Part shown: positions 8,284 to 20,537 of the stretch, piece after piece
How positions within the stretch are numbered: the first letter of the stretch is position 1
How the letters are laid out: every line of letters starts with the position of its first letter
Assembly: GCF_007679965.1 (NCBI RefSeq)
Contig: NZ_VEHL01000001.1
Coordinates: 1 to 64,000, forward strand
Length of the DNA stretch: 64,000 nucleotides
DNA from: Bordetella genomosp. 13
Lineage (GTDB): Bacteria > Pseudomonadota > Gammaproteobacteria > Burkholderiales > Burkholderiaceae_B
Direction: 5' to 3'
The notes under the pieces: generated by a model
Databases searched by the model: none
What the model saw: the letters and a program-made list of their open reading frames with translations, nothing else
Told to the model about the DNA's origin: nothing
Made by a program: the position numbers and the translations under genes

Positions 8284-9084
8284 TCAGTGGCGTTCGCTCA
8301 GCGCGTCGCTGCCTTCCCCGTCGGTGCTGCCGCTGTTTCTTGGCGTGACCAGGCGGGCGCATAGCAATCCCACCTCGAACAGCAGGCACAGCGGCACGGC
8401 CAGCATGAACTGGCTGACCACGTCGGGCGGCGTGACCACCGCGGCGATGATGAAGGCGCCGACCACCACGTAGCCGCGCATCGTGCGCAGCTTGGCCAGT
8501 TCGACGATGCCCATCTTGACCAGCAGCACCACGGCCACCGGCACCTCGAAGGTGATGCCGAAGGCCATGAACATGGTCATGACGAAGCTGAGGTAGGCCT
8601 CGATGTCGGGCGCGGGCGTGATCGACTTCGGCGCGAAGCTTGCGATGAAGTGGAAGACCGTGCGGAACACGAAGAAGTAGCAGAACATCATCCCCAGGAT
8701 GAACAGCAGCGTGCTGGAGACGATCAGCGGCAGGGCCAGCCGTTTCTCGTGGCGGTACAGGCCGGGGGCGACGAAGGCCCAGGCCTGGTACAGCACGATG
8801 GGCAGCGCGATGACGAACGCAGCCATCATCGTGACCTTGATCGGCACCATGAAGGGCGTGATGACGCCCGTGGCGATCATGGTGGTGCCCTGGGGCAGCG
8901 ACGACAGCATGGGCTGGGCCAGCACGTCGTAGATGGCCGAGGCGCCGGGGTACAGGAACAGCACGATGAAGACCGCGATGACGCTGCCGCCTGCGCGGAT
9001 CAGGCGGCTGCGCAGCTCGACCAGATGGGAAATGAAGCTTTCCTCGGGCTGCTCTTGGTCTGCGTTGGGGGCGTGCTGGCTCAC
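8284..9084 (-). CDS. tatC: Sec-independent protein translocase TatC
   Basis: TatC is the receptor of the twin-arginine export complex and binds the RR signal peptides of folded proteins such as the Rieske subunit encoded nearby. The 266-aa protein shows the start motif SFISHLVELRSRL, the periplasmic and helix motifs FVAPGLYRHEKR, and six membrane helices. Its start overlaps the tatB stop by 4 bp (ATGA), so translation is coupled. It is the last gene of the his-hit-tat operon. Confidence 0.96.
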   Translation of the reverse strand: MSQHAPNADQEQPEESFISHLVELRSRLIRAGGSVIAVFIVLFLYPGASAIYDVLAQPMLSSLPQGTTMIATGVITPFMVPIKVTMMAAFVIALPIVLYQAWAFVAPGLYRHEKRLALPLIVSSTLLFILGMMFCYFFVFRTVFHFIASFAPKSITPAPDIEAYLSFVMTMFMAFGITFEVPVAVVLLVKMGIVELAKLRTMRGYVVVGAFIIAAVVTPPDVVSQFMLAVPLCLLFEVGLLCARLVTPRNSGSTDGEGSDALSERH

Positions 9085-9728
9085 GTGGGGGTACCGGTAG
9101 GCGGTGGGTTCTTGGGCGCGGGCGCCGGTGCCGCGGGGGCGTCGGCAGGCATCGGCGCGGCGGCGGGGCTGGCGGTCGCGGAAGGCGCCGTGGGGGCGGC
9201 CGACACTGCGGCAGCGGCAGGCGCCGCAGCAGGCACGGCCGCTGCGGGGGCGTTGTCTGACACCACCGCAGCGGCCGCCGGCGCCGCCGCCACCGAGGGC
9301 GAAGGCACGGGCTGCGCGGCCGGCTCGGCGGGCGGGTTGGTCTCGAGCGCTTCCTTCACTTCCTGGGCGGCGCTGGATACCGACGCCTGGGCTTCGTGGA
9401 TGGTGGCGGCCGCCGCTGCCTTGACTTCCTGCGAGGTGGTGCCGAGGTCGGCGCGGATGCTTTGCTCGGCGCTGCGCAGCGAGTTCTCGGTGTCGCGCAG
9501 CGTGTTCTGCATGTCGCTTGCGGCCGCGTCCATGTTCTCCTTGAACTTGCGCAGCTCGTCGAGCTCGATCTCGCGCTGGATGTCGGACTTGACGTCGTTG
9601 ACGTAGCGCTGTGCGCGTCCCAGCAGGTGGCCGACCGTGCGGGCGACCTTGGGCAGGCGTTCTGGGCCGATGACCACCAGCGCGACCACGCCGATGATCA
9701 GCAGCTCGGTGAAGCTCACATCAAACAT
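9081..9728 (-). CDS. tatB: Sec-independent protein translocase TatB, long Ala/Pro tail
   Basis: TatB works with TatC in recognising twin-arginine precursors. The family core is clear: membrane helix TELLIIGVVALVVIGPERLPKVARTVG, a hinge Gly-Pro and the amphipathic helix to about residue 70. After a helical stretch, residues 130-215 are an extreme Ala/Pro low-complexity tail not needed for the core function. The length of 215 aa exceeds the E. coli protein by about 45 residues. It lies between tatA (76 bp away) and tatC (overlapping). Confidence 0.95.
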   Translation of the reverse strand: MFDVSFTELLIIGVVALVVIGPERLPKVARTVGHLLGRAQRYVNDVKSDIQREIELDELRKFKENMDAAASDMQNTLRDTENSLRSAEQSIRADLGTTSQEVKAAAAATIHEAQASVSSAAQEVKEALETNPPAEPAAQPVPSPSVAAAPAAAAVVSDNAPAAAVPAAAPAAAAVSAAPTAPSATASPAAAPMPADAPAAPAPAPKNPPPTGTPT

Positions 9729-9804
9729 GCGGCAGCCGATTGAAAGAGAAAACGGAAACGGCCAGGCTCAGGCGCCCGGCCGGCAGGATGACTGGCCGCC
9801 GGAA

Positions 9805-10035
9805 TCAGGAGCGAGTCTTTTCGCGGGCGTCGACGTCGATCGTGTCGTCGGCCACGCGGTTCTGGGCGACCTTTTCCTGCGTCGTGGGTTCGCTGGAGGC
9901 GTCCTTCATGCCTTCCTTGAAGCCCTTGACGGCGCCACCCAGGTCGCCGCCGATGTTGCGCAGTTTCTTCGTGCCGAAAACCAGCGCGACGATGACCAGA
10001 ACGATCAACCAATGCCAGATGCTGAAGCTGCCCAT
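9805..10035 (-). CDS. tatA: Sec-independent protein translocase TatA
   Basis: TatA forms the size-variable pore of the Tat pathway. The 76-aa product has the short N-terminal membrane helix ([21 protein letters not shown]), the [24 protein letters not shown] amphipathic helix in family form, and a charged tail. The ATG at 10035 is the only start that yields the family N-terminus, although the frame is open further upstream. It follows the HIT gene by 16 bp in the same operon. Confidence 0.95.
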   Translation of the reverse strand: MGSFSIWHWLIVLVIVALVFGTKKLRNIGGDLGGAVKGFKEGMKDASSEPTTQEKVAQNRVADDTIDVDAREKTRS

Positions 10036-10051
10036 GGAAGTTCTCCGTGAA

Positions 10052-10420
10052 TTAGGCGTTGACGGCCACGCGCCCATGCCAGGGCTGCGGACCACCGAAG
10101 TTGTGGAAATGCAGAGAGGGGACTTCCTGGCCGCCGTCCACGCCGGAATCGGCCACCCGCGCAGGCCCGCTGTCGGGGCCTGGCCTGCAACCGTTTTCGG
10201 CTGCCGGCCGGAAGGCCAATCCGGCCATTTTACCCAACCAGCCGGCGTCGTCGGAACCGATGTCCTGCAGGGAAACCCGATGGCGGCGCCCGATGGACGG
10301 CAAGTGCGCGGACGCGGCGGGGCGAATGTCGTGGAGGCCGGCGCAATCGCCGCCCTCGCAGACGCGTTTCGCCGGAATGCCGCCACGCACGGTCTTGCAG
10401 AAAATACAGGTGTCGCTCAT
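10052..10420 (-). CDS. Degenerate HIT-family (HinT-like) protein
   Basis: HinT proteins are small nucleotide phosphoramidases found between hisE and tatA in many beta-proteobacteria. The 122-aa product keeps CIFCK at its start, [15 protein letters not shown] and GGQEVP, so membership is clear. The active-site triad, normally His-x-His-x-His, reads SLHFHN: the first His is a Ser. Other core positions usually Tyr, Phe, Pro or Leu are Cys, Gly, Ser and Pro. There is no frameshift or early stop. It may be a decaying gene or a fast-evolving one. An alternative TTG start lies 3 nt upstream of the chosen ATG. Confidence 0.8.
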   Translation of the reverse strand: MSDTCIFCKTVRGGIPAKRVCEGGDCAGLHDIRPAASAHLPSIGRRHRVSLQDIGSDDAGWLGKMAGLAFRPAAENGCRPGPDSGPARVADSGVDGGQEVPSLHFHNFGGPQPWHGRVAVNA

Positions 10421-10431
10421 CAAGTGACCGT

Positions 10432-10779
10432 TCAGTCGGCCGGTCGCCGCGCTTTTTCTTCCAGGCCGGAAAGGCCTTCGCGGCGGGCCAATTCGGCCAG
10501 TACGTCCTCGGGGCTCAGATTGTAGTAAGCGAGCATGACCACGCTGTGAAACCAGAGGTCGGCTGTCTCGTTAATGATACGGTCGCGCTCGCCGTCCTTG
10601 CCGGCCATGACCAGTTCGGTGGCCTCTTCCCCGATCTTCTTCAGGAAGGCATCGGGGCCCTTCTTCAGCAGCTTGGCCACGTACGAGGTGGCCGGGTCGC
10701 CCCCGCGGTCGGGATGGCGCGCGGCCACGGTGGCAGCCAGGCGCGCCAGGATGTCGGCGGAAGTGAGGGCGTCGGTCAT
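10432..10779 (-). CDS. hisE: Phosphoribosyl-ATP pyrophosphatase HisE
   Basis: HisE removes pyrophosphate from phosphoribosyl-ATP in the second step of histidine synthesis. The 115-aa protein shows the all-helical MazG-like fold with [15 protein letters not shown] and [14 protein letters not shown], which hold the Mg-binding acidic residues. It is separate from HisI, unlike the fused HisIE of enterobacteria. Its ATG overlaps the hisI stop by 4 bp, and the HIT gene follows after 11 bp. Confidence 0.96.
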   Translation of the reverse strand: MTDALTSADILARLAATVAARHPDRGGDPATSYVAKLLKKGPDAFLKKIGEEATELVMAGKDGERDRIINETADLWFHSVVMLAYYNLSPEDVLAELARREGLSGLEEKARRPAD

Positions 10780-11186
10780 TTGTAGATCAGCTCGGGGTCT
10801 TTCAGGACGGGGTCGACCGTACTCCATTGGGCCTGGTCGGCCGTGCCTTCGAGGCGACGATAGAAGCAGCTGGCACGGCCGGTGTGGCAGGCGATGCCGC
10901 CGTCCTGGTGCACCTTCAGCAGCACCACGTCGCCATCGCAATCCAGGCGCAGCTCGTGCACGTGCTGCATGTGGCCCGACTCTTCGCCCTTGCGCCACAG
11001 GCGGTTGCGCGAACGCGACCAGTACACGGCGCGGCCGGTGGCGGCCGTTTCGGCCAGGGATTCGCGGTTCATCCAGGCCACCATCAGGATCTGGCCGTTT
11101 TCGGCATCCTGGGCGATGGCGGGAATCAGGCCCTTGTCGTCGAAGACGACGTCGGCCATCCACGTGGGGACGTTGGTGAGGCTCAT
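10776..11186 (-). CDS. hisI: Phosphoribosyl-AMP cyclohydrolase HisI
   Basis: HisI opens the adenine ring of phosphoribosyl-AMP, the third step of histidine synthesis. The 136-aa protein carries [10 protein letters not shown], the [14 protein letters not shown] motif and the metal-binding DCDGD plus [11 protein letters not shown] segments with the zinc cysteines. Overlaps of 4 bp with hisF before it and hisE after it point to coupled translation. Confidence 0.97.
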   Translation of the reverse strand: MSLTNVPTWMADVVFDDKGLIPAIAQDAENGQILMVAWMNRESLAETAATGRAVYWSRSRNRLWRKGEESGHMQHVHELRLDCDGDVVLLKVHQDGGIACHTGRASCFYRRLEGTADQAQWSTVDPVLKDPELIYK

Positions 11187-11980
11187 GCTTGATCCATTCG
11201 GACGGTGATGCCGCGGTCGGCCATGTAGCGCTTGCACTCGCCCACGGTGTGCTGGCCGAAGTGGAAGATGCTGGCGGCCAGCACCGCGCTGGCGCGGCCG
11301 GTGGTGACGCCGTCGGCCAGGTGTTCCAGGTTGCCCACGCCGCCCGAGGCGATGACGGGCACCGGCACGGCATCGGACACCGCGCGCGTCAGCGCCAGGT
11401 CGAAGCCCGACTTGGTGCCGTCGCGGTCCATGCTGGTCAGCAGGATCTCGCCTGCGCCGTAGGCGGCCATGCGGCGCGCCCACGCCACGGCATCCAGGCC
11501 GGTGGCCTTGCGGCCGCCGTGCGTGAAGACTTCCCAGCGCGGCGCCTGGCCTTCGGCCACGGGCACCCGGCGGGCATCGATGGCCACCACGATGCATTGC
11601 GAGCCGTGGTAATCGGCCGCGGCGCGCACCAGCTCGGGATTGGCCACGGCGGCGCTGTTGATGCTGATCTTGTCGGCGCCCGCGTTGAGCAGGCGCTGCA
11701 CGTCGGAGACCTGGCGCACGCCCCCGCCCACCGTCAGCGGAATGAAGACCTGCGACGCGACCTGCTCGATGATGGGCAGGATCAGGTCGCGGCCGTCGCT
11801 GGTGGCGGTGATGTCCAGGAAGGTGAGTTCATCGGCGCCCTGTTCGTCGTAGCGGCGCGCGATCTCGACCGGATCGCCCGCGTCGGCCAGGTTGACGAAG
11901 TTGACGCCCTTGACCACGCGTCCCGCGGTGACGTCCAGGCAAGGAATGATGCGGCGGGTCAGTGCGTTGGCGGTGCTCAT
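11183..11980 (-). CDS. hisF: Imidazole glycerol phosphate synthase, cyclase subunit HisF
   Basis: HisF is a TIM barrel that uses ammonia from HisH to make imidazole glycerol phosphate and AICAR. The 265-aa protein begins with [16 protein letters not shown], carrying the catalytic Asp, and has the second catalytic Asp in [14 protein letters not shown]. Phosphate-binding glycines lie in VGGGVR and [11 protein letters not shown]. Its start overlaps the hisA stop by 4 bp. Confidence 0.97.
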   Translation of the reverse strand: MSTANALTRRIIPCLDVTAGRVVKGVNFVNLADAGDPVEIARRYDEQGADELTFLDITATSDGRDLILPIIEQVASQVFIPLTVGGGVRQVSDVQRLLNAGADKISINSAAVANPELVRAAADYHGSQCIVVAIDARRVPVAEGQAPRWEVFTHGGRKATGLDAVAWARRMAAYGAGEILLTSMDRDGTKSGFDLALTRAVSDAVPVPVIASGGVGNLEHLADGVTTGRASAVLAASIFHFGQHTVGECKRYMADRGITVRMDQA

Positions 11981-12717
11981 TGCGTGAGTTCGTCGGCCCG
12001 GGCCTGCGCGGCCTGGAAGTCGAGCGTGCCTTCGTAGATGCTGCGGCCGAGGATGGCGCCCTCGACACCTTCGGATTCGACCGCGCACAGCGCCTCGATG
12101 TCCTGGATGCCGGCGATGCCGCCCGATGCGTAGACGGGAATGCGGACGTGCTGCGCCAGGCGGACCGTGGCTTCGACGTTGACGCCCGACAGCATGCCGT
12201 CGCGGCCGATGTCGGTGTAGATGATGGCCTCGCAGCCGTAGTCCTCGAACTTCTTGGCCAGATCGAGCACGTCGTGGCGGGTGAGCTTGCTCCAGCCGTC
12301 GGTGGCGATCTTGCCGTCGCGGGCGTCCAGGCCGACGATGATGTTGCCGGGGAAGGCGCCGCAGGCGTCGTGCAGGAAGCCCGGATTCTTGACCGCGGCC
12401 GTGCCGATGATGACGTACGAGATGCCGGCGTCGAGATAGCGCTCGATGGTGTCGAGGTCGCGGATGCCGCCGCCGATCTGCACGGGGATTTCGCCGTCCA
12501 GCGCGTCGAGGATGGCCTTGATGGGCGCTTCGTTGAGGGGCTTGCCGGCAACGGCGCCGTTCAGGTCGACCAGATGCAGGCGTCGTGCGCCGCGCTCGAG
12601 CCATTGGGTGGCCATGGCGGCGGGGTCTTCGGAGAACACCGTTGCATCGTCCAGGTCGCCCTGGCGAAGGCGCACGCAGCGCCCGTCTTTGAGATCGATG
12701 GCGGGGATCAGCAGCAT
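11977..12717 (-). CDS. hisA: ProFAR isomerase HisA
   Basis: HisA isomerises the aminoaldose of the ProFAR intermediate to an aminoketose. The 246-aa half-barrel repeat protein has [15 protein letters not shown] with the catalytic Asp, [14 protein letters not shown], and [13 protein letters not shown] with the second catalytic Asp. It is related to HisF by ancient duplication and lies next to it. It is separated from hisH by 82 bp without visible signals. Confidence 0.97.
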   Translation of the reverse strand: MLLIPAIDLKDGRCVRLRQGDLDDATVFSEDPAAMATQWLERGARRLHLVDLNGAVAGKPLNEAPIKAILDALDGEIPVQIGGGIRDLDTIERYLDAGISYVIIGTAAVKNPGFLHDACGAFPGNIIVGLDARDGKIATDGWSKLTRHDVLDLAKKFEDYGCEAIIYTDIGRDGMLSGVNVEATVRLAQHVRIPVYASGGIAGIQDIEALCAVESEGVEGAILGRSIYEGTLDFQAAQARADELTQ

Positions 12718-12799
12718 GGTCGTGAGTGTATGTGCGAGCTTGAAAAGCGGTTGAGATGCCCTGGCCGGGACAGCGGGGAAGGCCGGTGTCCGAGGGGGG

Positions 12800-13474
12800 T
12801 CAGGGATTCCAGTCTACAAAATTGCGATACAGCCGCAAACCGTGCTCGGCGCTCTTCTCGGGATGGAATTGCACCGCGAAAATGTTGGCGGCGGCCACGG
12901 CGCAGGTAAATGCGAAGCCATAGTCGCTTTCGCCCACGGTGAGCGCCGGATCGGCCGGCGCCGCGTAATAGCTGTGGACGAAGTAGAAATGCGTGTGGTC
13001 GGGAATGCCTGCCCACAACGCATGAGAGCGCGTCTGGCGGACTTGGTTCCAGCCCATGTGCGGCACCTTCAGGTGCTCTTGCCGGTCGGCGGGCACGGCG
13101 CCCTCGCCTTCGCCGGTGACCGGCGCGGCGAACTGTTCGCCCACGAAGCGGCGCACCGTGCCGGGAAACACCGACAGGCAGGGGGTATCGCCCTCTTCGC
13201 TGAGGTCGAACAGCATCTGCTCGCCCACGCACACGCCCAGCAGGGGCTTGTTGCGCGCGGCGCGCAGCACGGCCTCGCGCAGGCCGGACTGGTTCAGCGT
13301 ACGCATGCAGTCGGGCATGGCGCCCTGTCCGGGAAAGACGACGCGGTCGGCCGCGTCGATCTCGCTGGCCTGGTTGCAGATGCGGATGTCGGCGTCGGGG
13401 GCGGCGAATTTCAGGGCGCGCGCGACGGAATGGAAGTTGCCCATTCCATAGTCGACGATGGCGATGGTGCTCAC
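12800..13474 (-). CDS. hisH: Imidazole glycerol phosphate synthase, glutaminase subunit HisH
   Basis: HisH is a class I glutamine amidotransferase that feeds ammonia to HisF. The 224-aa protein has the nucleophile elbow [12 protein letters not shown] with its Cys, and the His-Glu pair in [12 protein letters not shown]. No ATG gives the family N-terminus; the GTG at 13474 starts [16 protein letters not shown] and is chosen. A variable insert near residues 105-130 differs from the B. pertussis protein as I remember it. Confidence 0.95.
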   Translation of the reverse strand: MSTIAIVDYGMGNFHSVARALKFAAPDADIRICNQASEIDAADRVVFPGQGAMPDCMRTLNQSGLREAVLRAARNKPLLGVCVGEQMLFDLSEEGDTPCLSVFPGTVRRFVGEQFAAPVTGEGEGAVPADRQEHLKVPHMGWNQVRQTRSHALWAGIPDHTHFYFVHSYYAAPADPALTVGESDYGFAFTCAVAAANIFAVQFHPEKSAEHGLRLYRNFVDWNP

Positions 13475-13523
13475 GGGTTCGGATGCGTACGTAGTGTGTG
13501 GAGGGAGCCGCGCGGGGCGCGGC

Positions 13524-14111
13524 TTACAGCACGCCCTTGGTGGACGGCACGACGCCGGCCATGCGCGGGTCGACCTCGGCGGCCATGCGCAGCGCGCGGC
13601 CGAAGGCCTTGAAGACGGTTTCGCACTGATGGTGCGCATTGAAGCCGCGCAGGTTGTCGATGTGCAGCGTCATCAGGGCGTGGTTGACCAGGCCCTGGAA
13701 GAATTCGCGGGTGAGGTCGACGTCGAAGTTGCCGATGCGCGCCCGCGTGAAATCGATGTGGTATTCCAGGCCGGGACGGCCGGAGAAGTCGATGACCACG
13801 CGCGACAGCGCTTCGTCCAGCGGCACGTAGGCGTGGCCGTAGCGGCGCAGGCCCTTCTTGTCGCCGATGGCCTGCGCGATGGCCATGCCCAGCGTGATGC
13901 CGACATCCTCGACGGTGTGGTGGTCGTCGATGTGCAGGTCGCCATCGCAATGGATGTCCATGTCGATGAGGCCGTGGCGCGCGATCTGGTCGAGCATGTG
14001 GTCCAGGAAGGGCACGCCGGTGGCGATGGTCTGCTTGCCGGTGCCGTCCAGGTCGATCGCGACGCGGATGCGCGTCTCGTTGGTATTGCGGGTGATTTCT
14101 GCGGTGCGCAT
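13524..14111 (-). CDS. hisB: Imidazoleglycerol-phosphate dehydratase HisB
   Basis: HisB dehydrates imidazole glycerol phosphate in a 24-mer with Mn sites. The 195-aa protein is the stand-alone dehydratase without the phosphatase half found in E. coli. Metal-binding repeats are visible as [23 protein letters not shown] and the later [15 protein letters not shown]. It starts 1 bp after the hisC stop. A separate histidinol-phosphatase is not in this window. Confidence 0.97.
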   Translation of the reverse strand: MRTAEITRNTNETRIRVAIDLDGTGKQTIATGVPFLDHMLDQIARHGLIDMDIHCDGDLHIDDHHTVEDVGITLGMAIAQAIGDKKGLRRYGHAYVPLDEALSRVVIDFSGRPGLEYHIDFTRARIGNFDVDLTREFFQGLVNHALMTLHIDNLRGFNAHHQCETVFKAFGRALRMAAEVDPRMAGVVPSTKGVL

Positions 14112-14112
14112 G

Positions 14113-15210
14113 TCAGTGACTCAGGATGTCTTGCAAGGCGGCCAGCAAGGCCGCGTTCTCGTCGGGGGCGCCTACCGAGATGCGCAGGCATCCGTTGAGC
14201 AGCGGATGAGCCGACGAGAAGTTTTTTACCAGTATTTTGCGCGTTTTCAGTTCCAGATGCACGGCGTTTGCGTCTTTCTTGCCGGAAAAGCGTGCAAGAA
14301 GGAAGTTTGCGGCACTGTCGTGCACGTGGACGCCCGGCAAAGCGGCCAGCGCGGCGGCCAGGGGGCCGCGGTCGGCCCGCAGGCGGGCGGCCTGTTCGTC
14401 CAGCAAGGCCTTGTGCGGCAGCACCGCGCGCAGGGCGGCCTGGACCAGCACGCCCAGGTTGTAGGGCGGGCGCACCTTGTCGATCTGGGCGATCCAGTCG
14501 GGGTGGCCGGCCAGGTAGCCGAAGCGCAGCCCGGCCAGGCCGATCTTGGACACCGTGCGCAGCACCACGGCGTGGGGCAGATCGGCGGCGCGGGGCATCC
14601 AGGTGCTGCCGGCGAACGGCTGGTAGGCCTCGTCCAGCACCACCAGGCCGGGTGCCGCGTCCAGGATGGCCTGCACGTCGGCGTCGCGCCACAGGCCGCC
14701 GGTGGGGTTGTTGGGCAGCGCCAGGAAGACGACCTTGGGCCGGTGCAGGGCGATGGCGGCCAGCATGGCGGGCAGGTCGAGCTGCAGCGCGGCCGTCAGC
14801 GGCACGCCGACGAAGCGGGCGTGCGACAGGCGCGCCGCGATGTCGAAATAGACGAACGAGGGCCAGGGCGACAGCACCACGTCGCCGGGCTCGCAGCAGG
14901 CCTGGATGACCAGGTGGATGAGTTCGTCGGACCCGTTGCCGAACAGCAGGCCGGCTGCGTCGGGCACGCCGAAGGCCTGGCGCACCAGGCCGCCCAGCAC
15001 GGACAGGTCGCCCTCGGGGTAGCGGTTCAGCGAGGCGGCGGCGACGGCGGCGGCGACCTCGGCCCGCACGGCCTCGGGCAGCGTGTAGGGCGATTCCATC
15101 GCGTCGAGCTTGATGCAGCCCGTGGCGTCGGGAACCGGATAGGCCTGCCGGGCGCGGACGCCGGCTCGTACCGTCTGGGCGATACGGCCGGATGCCGGGT
15201 CGGCGTTCAT
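14113..15210 (-). CDS. hisC: Histidinol-phosphate aminotransferase HisC
   Basis: HisC is a PLP-dependent, fold-type I aminotransferase that converts imidazole acetol phosphate to histidinol phosphate. The 365-aa protein shows [11 protein letters not shown] near the start, [18 protein letters not shown] with the PLP-contacting Asp, and the Schiff-base Lys in [15 protein letters not shown]. The ATG at 15210 overlaps the hisD stop by 4 bp and gives the normal length, although the frame continues upstream inside hisD. Confidence 0.96.
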   Translation of the reverse strand: MNADPASGRIAQTVRAGVRARQAYPVPDATGCIKLDAMESPYTLPEAVRAEVAAAVAAASLNRYPEGDLSVLGGLVRQAFGVPDAAGLLFGNGSDELIHLVIQACCEPGDVVLSPWPSFVYFDIAARLSHARFVGVPLTAALQLDLPAMLAAIALHRPKVVFLALPNNPTGGLWRDADVQAILDAAPGLVVLDEAYQPFAGSTWMPRAADLPHAVVLRTVSKIGLAGLRFGYLAGHPDWIAQIDKVRPPYNLGVLVQAALRAVLPHKALLDEQAARLRADRGPLAAALAALPGVHVHDSAANFLLARFSGKKDANAVHLELKTRKILVKNFSSAHPLLNGCLRISVGAPDENAALLAALQDILSH

Positions 15211-16511
15211 TCGGTATCGAGCCGGTATTGCGCGCTGGCGGCGTGCGCCTGCAGGCCCTCGCCCAATGCCAGTTCGGCTGCGATCCGGCCCAGCGTCTGC
15301 GCGCCCTGGCGCGAGACCTGGATCAGGCTGGAGCGCTTCTGGAAGTCGTACACGCCCAGCGGCGACGAGAAGCGCGCGGTGCGGGACGTGGGCAGCACGT
15401 GGTTGGGGCCGGCGCAGTAGTCGCCCAGCGATTCGGAGCTGTAGCGGCCCATGAAGATGGCGCCGGCGTGGCGGATCCTGGCCGTCCAGACCTCGGGCTG
15501 CTCGGTGGAGATCTCCAGGTGCTCGGGCGCGATGTCGTTGGCGATGGCACAGGCTTCCTCGAGGTCGCGCACGAGGATGAGCGCGCCGCGGTTGGCCAGG
15601 CTGGCGCGCAGGATGTCGACGCGCGGCATGGTGGGCAACAGGCGCGCGATGGCGGCCTCGACCTCGTCGATGAAGGCCGCGTCGGGGCACAGCAGGATGG
15701 ACTGGGCGAGTTCGTCGTGCTCGGCCTGCGAGAACAGGTCCATGGCGATCCAGTCGGCGGGCGTCTTGCCGTCGCAGATGACCAGGATTTCGCTGGGGCC
15801 GGCGATCATGTCGATGCCGACCACGCCGAACACGCGGCGCTTGGCGGCGGCGACGTAGGCATTGCCCGGGCCGACGATCTTGTCCACGGTGGGCACGGTG
15901 GCGGTGCCGTAGGCCAGCGCGCCGATGGCCTGCGCGCCGCCGATGGCGAAGACGCGGTCGACGCCGCCGATGGCGGCCGCGGCCAGCACGATGGGGTTGC
16001 GCACGCCGTCGGGCGTGGGCGTGACCATGACGACCTCGGGCACGCCGGCGACCTTGGCCGGGATGGCGTTCATCAGCACCGAGGACGGATACGCCGCCTT
16101 GCCGCCGGGCACGTACAGGCCGACACGGTCCAGCGGGGTGATCTGCTGGCCCAGCAGGGTGCCGTCGGCGTCGGTGTAGGACCAGGTTTCACCGCGCTGG
16201 TGCTCGTGATAGGCGCGCACGCGGTCGGCGGCGGCTTCCAGCGCGTTGCGCTGGGCGGCCGGCAACGCAGCCAGGGCCGCATGCCATTCGGACTTGGGAA
16301 TTTCCAGGGCTTCTACCGAATCGGCCGGCACGCGGTCGAATCGATGGGTGTACTCGAGCAGCGCGGCGTCGCCGCGCGTGCGTACGTCGGCCAGGATGCC
16401 GGCGGCGGCGCGATCGATGGATTCGTCCTCGCCGGCTTCGAAAGCCAGCAGCTTGGACAGGGCGGAAGCGAACCCAGGGTCGCGGGAGTCGAGACGAGTG
16501 ATCAAAGCCAT
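15207..16511 (-). CDS. hisD: Histidinol dehydrogenase HisD
   Basis: HisD performs the last two NAD-linked oxidations to histidine and binds zinc. The 434-aa protein contains [20 protein letters not shown] in family form, the [11 protein letters not shown] stretch, MIAGPSEIL and the catalytic EHLEIS and HAGAIFMG region with its His residues. The ATG at 16511 gives [12 protein letters not shown], the normal N-terminus; an upstream ATG would add 15 unrelated residues. It follows hisG after 121 bp, a gap with no obvious gene. Confidence 0.96.
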   Translation of the reverse strand: MALITRLDSRDPGFASALSKLLAFEAGEDESIDRAAAGILADVRTRGDAALLEYTHRFDRVPADSVEALEIPKSEWHAALAALPAAQRNALEAAADRVRAYHEHQRGETWSYTDADGTLLGQQITPLDRVGLYVPGGKAAYPSSVLMNAIPAKVAGVPEVVMVTPTPDGVRNPIVLAAAAIGGVDRVFAIGGAQAIGALAYGTATVPTVDKIVGPGNAYVAAAKRRVFGVVGIDMIAGPSEILVICDGKTPADWIAMDLFSQAEHDELAQSILLCPDAAFIDEVEAAIARLLPTMPRVDILRASLANRGALILVRDLEEACAIANDIAPEHLEISTEQPEVWTARIRHAGAIFMGRYSSESLGDYCAGPNHVLPTSRTARFSSPLGVYDFQKRSSLIQVSRQGAQTLGRIAAELALGEGLQAHAASAQYRLDTE

Positions 16512-16632
16512 GGCGTCATGGTAATGCAAACAGGCCCCGGAACAGCCGGGGACCAAGGGTGAATACGACTGCGGATACTACGGCTGCGGCAACTACGTAG
16601 AACCTACTTGACCGAAGGCGCGAGGCGCCCCG

Positions 16633-17300
16633 TCATTCGCCGCGTGCGGCCGCCCGTTCGAACGCGTCCAGCAGCGGCTGCAGCCGCTCGCCGCGCGTCT
16701 TCAGCGAGGCCTGGTTGACGATCAGGCGCGACGAGATCGGCATGACGTCTTCCACGGCCACCAGATCGTTGGCGCGCAGCGTGCCGCCGGTGGAGACCAG
16801 GTCGACGATGCAGTCGGCCAGCCCGACCAGCGGCGCCAGTTCCATCGAGCCGTACAGCTTGATGATGTCGGCGTACACGCCCTTGCCGGCGAAGTGCTCG
16901 CGCGCGGCACGCACGTACTTGGTGGCCACGCGCAGGCGCGCGCCCTGCCGCACGGCGGCCTGGTAGTCGAACCCGTTGCGCACGGCCACGCACAGGCGGC
17001 AGCGGGCGATGTTCAGGTCGATCGGCTGGTACAGGCGGCCGGGCTGCTGGTCGGCATGCTCGATCAGCACGTCCTTGCCGGCGATGCCCAGGTCGGCCGC
17101 GCCGTACTGCACGTAGGTCGGCACGTCGGTGGCGCGCACGATGATCAGGCGCAGGCCAGGATCGCTGGTGGGCAGGATCAGCTTGCGCGAGCTTTCGGGA
17201 TTCTCGGGCACGTCGATGCCGGCCTCGGCCAGCAGCGGCAGGGTTTCCTCGAAGATGCGACCCTTGGACAGCGCCAGGGTCAGGGGCGCTCCCGCGACCA

Positions 17301-17304
<4 letters not shown>
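16633..17304 (-). CDS. hisG: ATP phosphoribosyltransferase HisG, short form
   Basis: HisG starts histidine synthesis by joining ATP and PRPP, and is the feedback-controlled step. The 223-aa product is the short form that lacks the C-terminal regulatory domain. Such enzymes need HisZ, a HisRS-like partner, which is not encoded in this window. Motifs include [13 protein letters not shown], the [11 protein letters not shown] segment and the PRPP loop [12 protein letters not shown]. Two ATGs at 17304 and 17301 are adjacent; the first overlaps the murA stop by 4 bp. I see no leader-peptide attenuator. Confidence 0.95.
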
Positions 17305-18568
<1,264 letters not shown>

Positions 18569-18569
<1 letters not shown>

Positions 18570-18814
18570 CAGGCGCCTGCCTTGGCGTATTCGCCGGGAG
18601 TGAGGGTGCGCATCGACAGCGCGTGGATTTCGGCCTTCATGCGGTCGCCCAGCGCCGCGTAGACCAGCTGGTGCCGGGCGATCAGGCGCTTGCCTTCGAA
18701 GGACGCGCTGACGATCAGGGCGTCGAAATGCTGGCCGTCGCCCTGCACGTCGAGATGGTCACAGGGCAGGCCCTGGGCGATGTAATCGCGCACCTGTTGC
18801 GGGGTGGGAAGCAT
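18569..18814 (-). CDS. BolA/IbaG-family protein
   Basis: The 81-aa product is a BolA-like protein of the IbaG type, which usually precedes murA. Such proteins pair with monothiol glutaredoxins in iron-sulfur or acid-stress roles. Visible features are the [23 protein letters not shown] stretch in family form, the conserved [13 protein letters not shown] motif with its His, and the ending [12 protein letters not shown]. The ATG at 18814 is the only sensible start. Confidence 0.93.
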
Positions 18815-18816
18815 GG

Positions 18817-19619
18817 TCAATTCCTGAGTTTGTAGCCGCTGCCCAGCAGGCGCAGCGCGTATAGCGTCAGTGCCGCGAACACCCCCGCCACGACCGCCAG
18901 GCTGTGCCAGGGCGAAACGTCGGAGACGGAGAAAAAGCCGTAGCGGAAGCCGTCGATGGTGTAGAAGATGGGATTCCAGTGCGATACGGCCTGCCAGAAA
19001 GGCGGCAAGGTATGAATGGAGTAGAACACGCCGGACAGGAAGGTGGCCGGCATGATCAGGAAGTTCTGGAACGCGGCCAGCTGGTCGAATTTCTCGGACC
19101 ACAGCCCGGCCACCAGGCCCAGCACGCCCATGATGCCGCAGGCCATCACCGCGAACACCAGCACCCACAGCGGGTGCGCGGGCACCAGCCGCACGAAGCA
19201 CAGCGCCACCAGCCACACGCACAGGCCCACCGCCAGGCCGCGCGCCACGGCGGCCAGCACGTAGGCCCCGAAGATCTCGCGGTGGGACAGCGGCGGCAGC
19301 AGCACGAACACCAGGTTGCCGGTGATGCGGCTCTGGATGAGCGACGACGACGGGTTGGCGAACGCGTTCTGCAGCATGCTCATCATCATCAGGCCGGGGA
19401 TGAGGAAGGCCGTGTACGGCACGGTGTCGTAGACCACCACGCGGTCTTCGAGCACGTGGGCGAACACCAGCAAGTACAGCAGCGCCGTGATGACGGGGGC
19501 CAGGATGGTCTGGAAGCTGACCTTCCAGAAGCGCAGCAATTCCTTGCGCAGCAGCGTCGGGAAGCCCGAGCCGGCATCCAGCTTGGGCTGGACCAGGGGT
19601 TTGGACGGGGCGGGGGCGG

Positions 19620-19623
<4 letters not shown>
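18817..19623 (-). CDS. ABC-2 type transporter permease (YadH-like)
   Basis: The 268-aa inner-membrane protein has six predicted helices and the ABC-2 permease signature region around NPIFYTIDGFRYGFF. It pairs with the ATPase just upstream, and its GTG start (19623) overlaps that gene's stop as GTGA, so the two are translated together. The substrate is unknown. E. coli YadGH is the closest analogue by layout, and the place within the mla/murA cluster hints at an envelope lipid or glycan. Confidence 0.92.
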
Positions 19624-20429
<806 letters not shown>

Positions 20430-20488
20430 AAGGCGGGGTGGCCCGGAGGGGCCCGGGCTGCCAACGGGCATGCCGGACGAGGCCGACC

Positions 20489-20494
20489 ATTATA
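20489..20494 (-). promoter_or_regulatory. Possible -10 box for the ABC exporter-bolA-murA-his operon
   Basis: The minus strand reads TATAAT about 60 bp before the ATPase start, in the only AT-rich patch of a GC-rich gap. No good -35 is visible. If real, it would restart transcription after the repeat array. Confidence 0.35.
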
Positions 20495-20537
20495 TAAGCG
20501 TCAGCCTGACGGCTTGCGCGCACCGCCCGGCGCGGGG

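Noticed and set aside
16512..16632. Histidine attenuator or extra gene between hisG and hisD
   Set aside because: No run of His codons, no terminator hairpin with T-run and no supported ORF are seen in this 121-bp gap.
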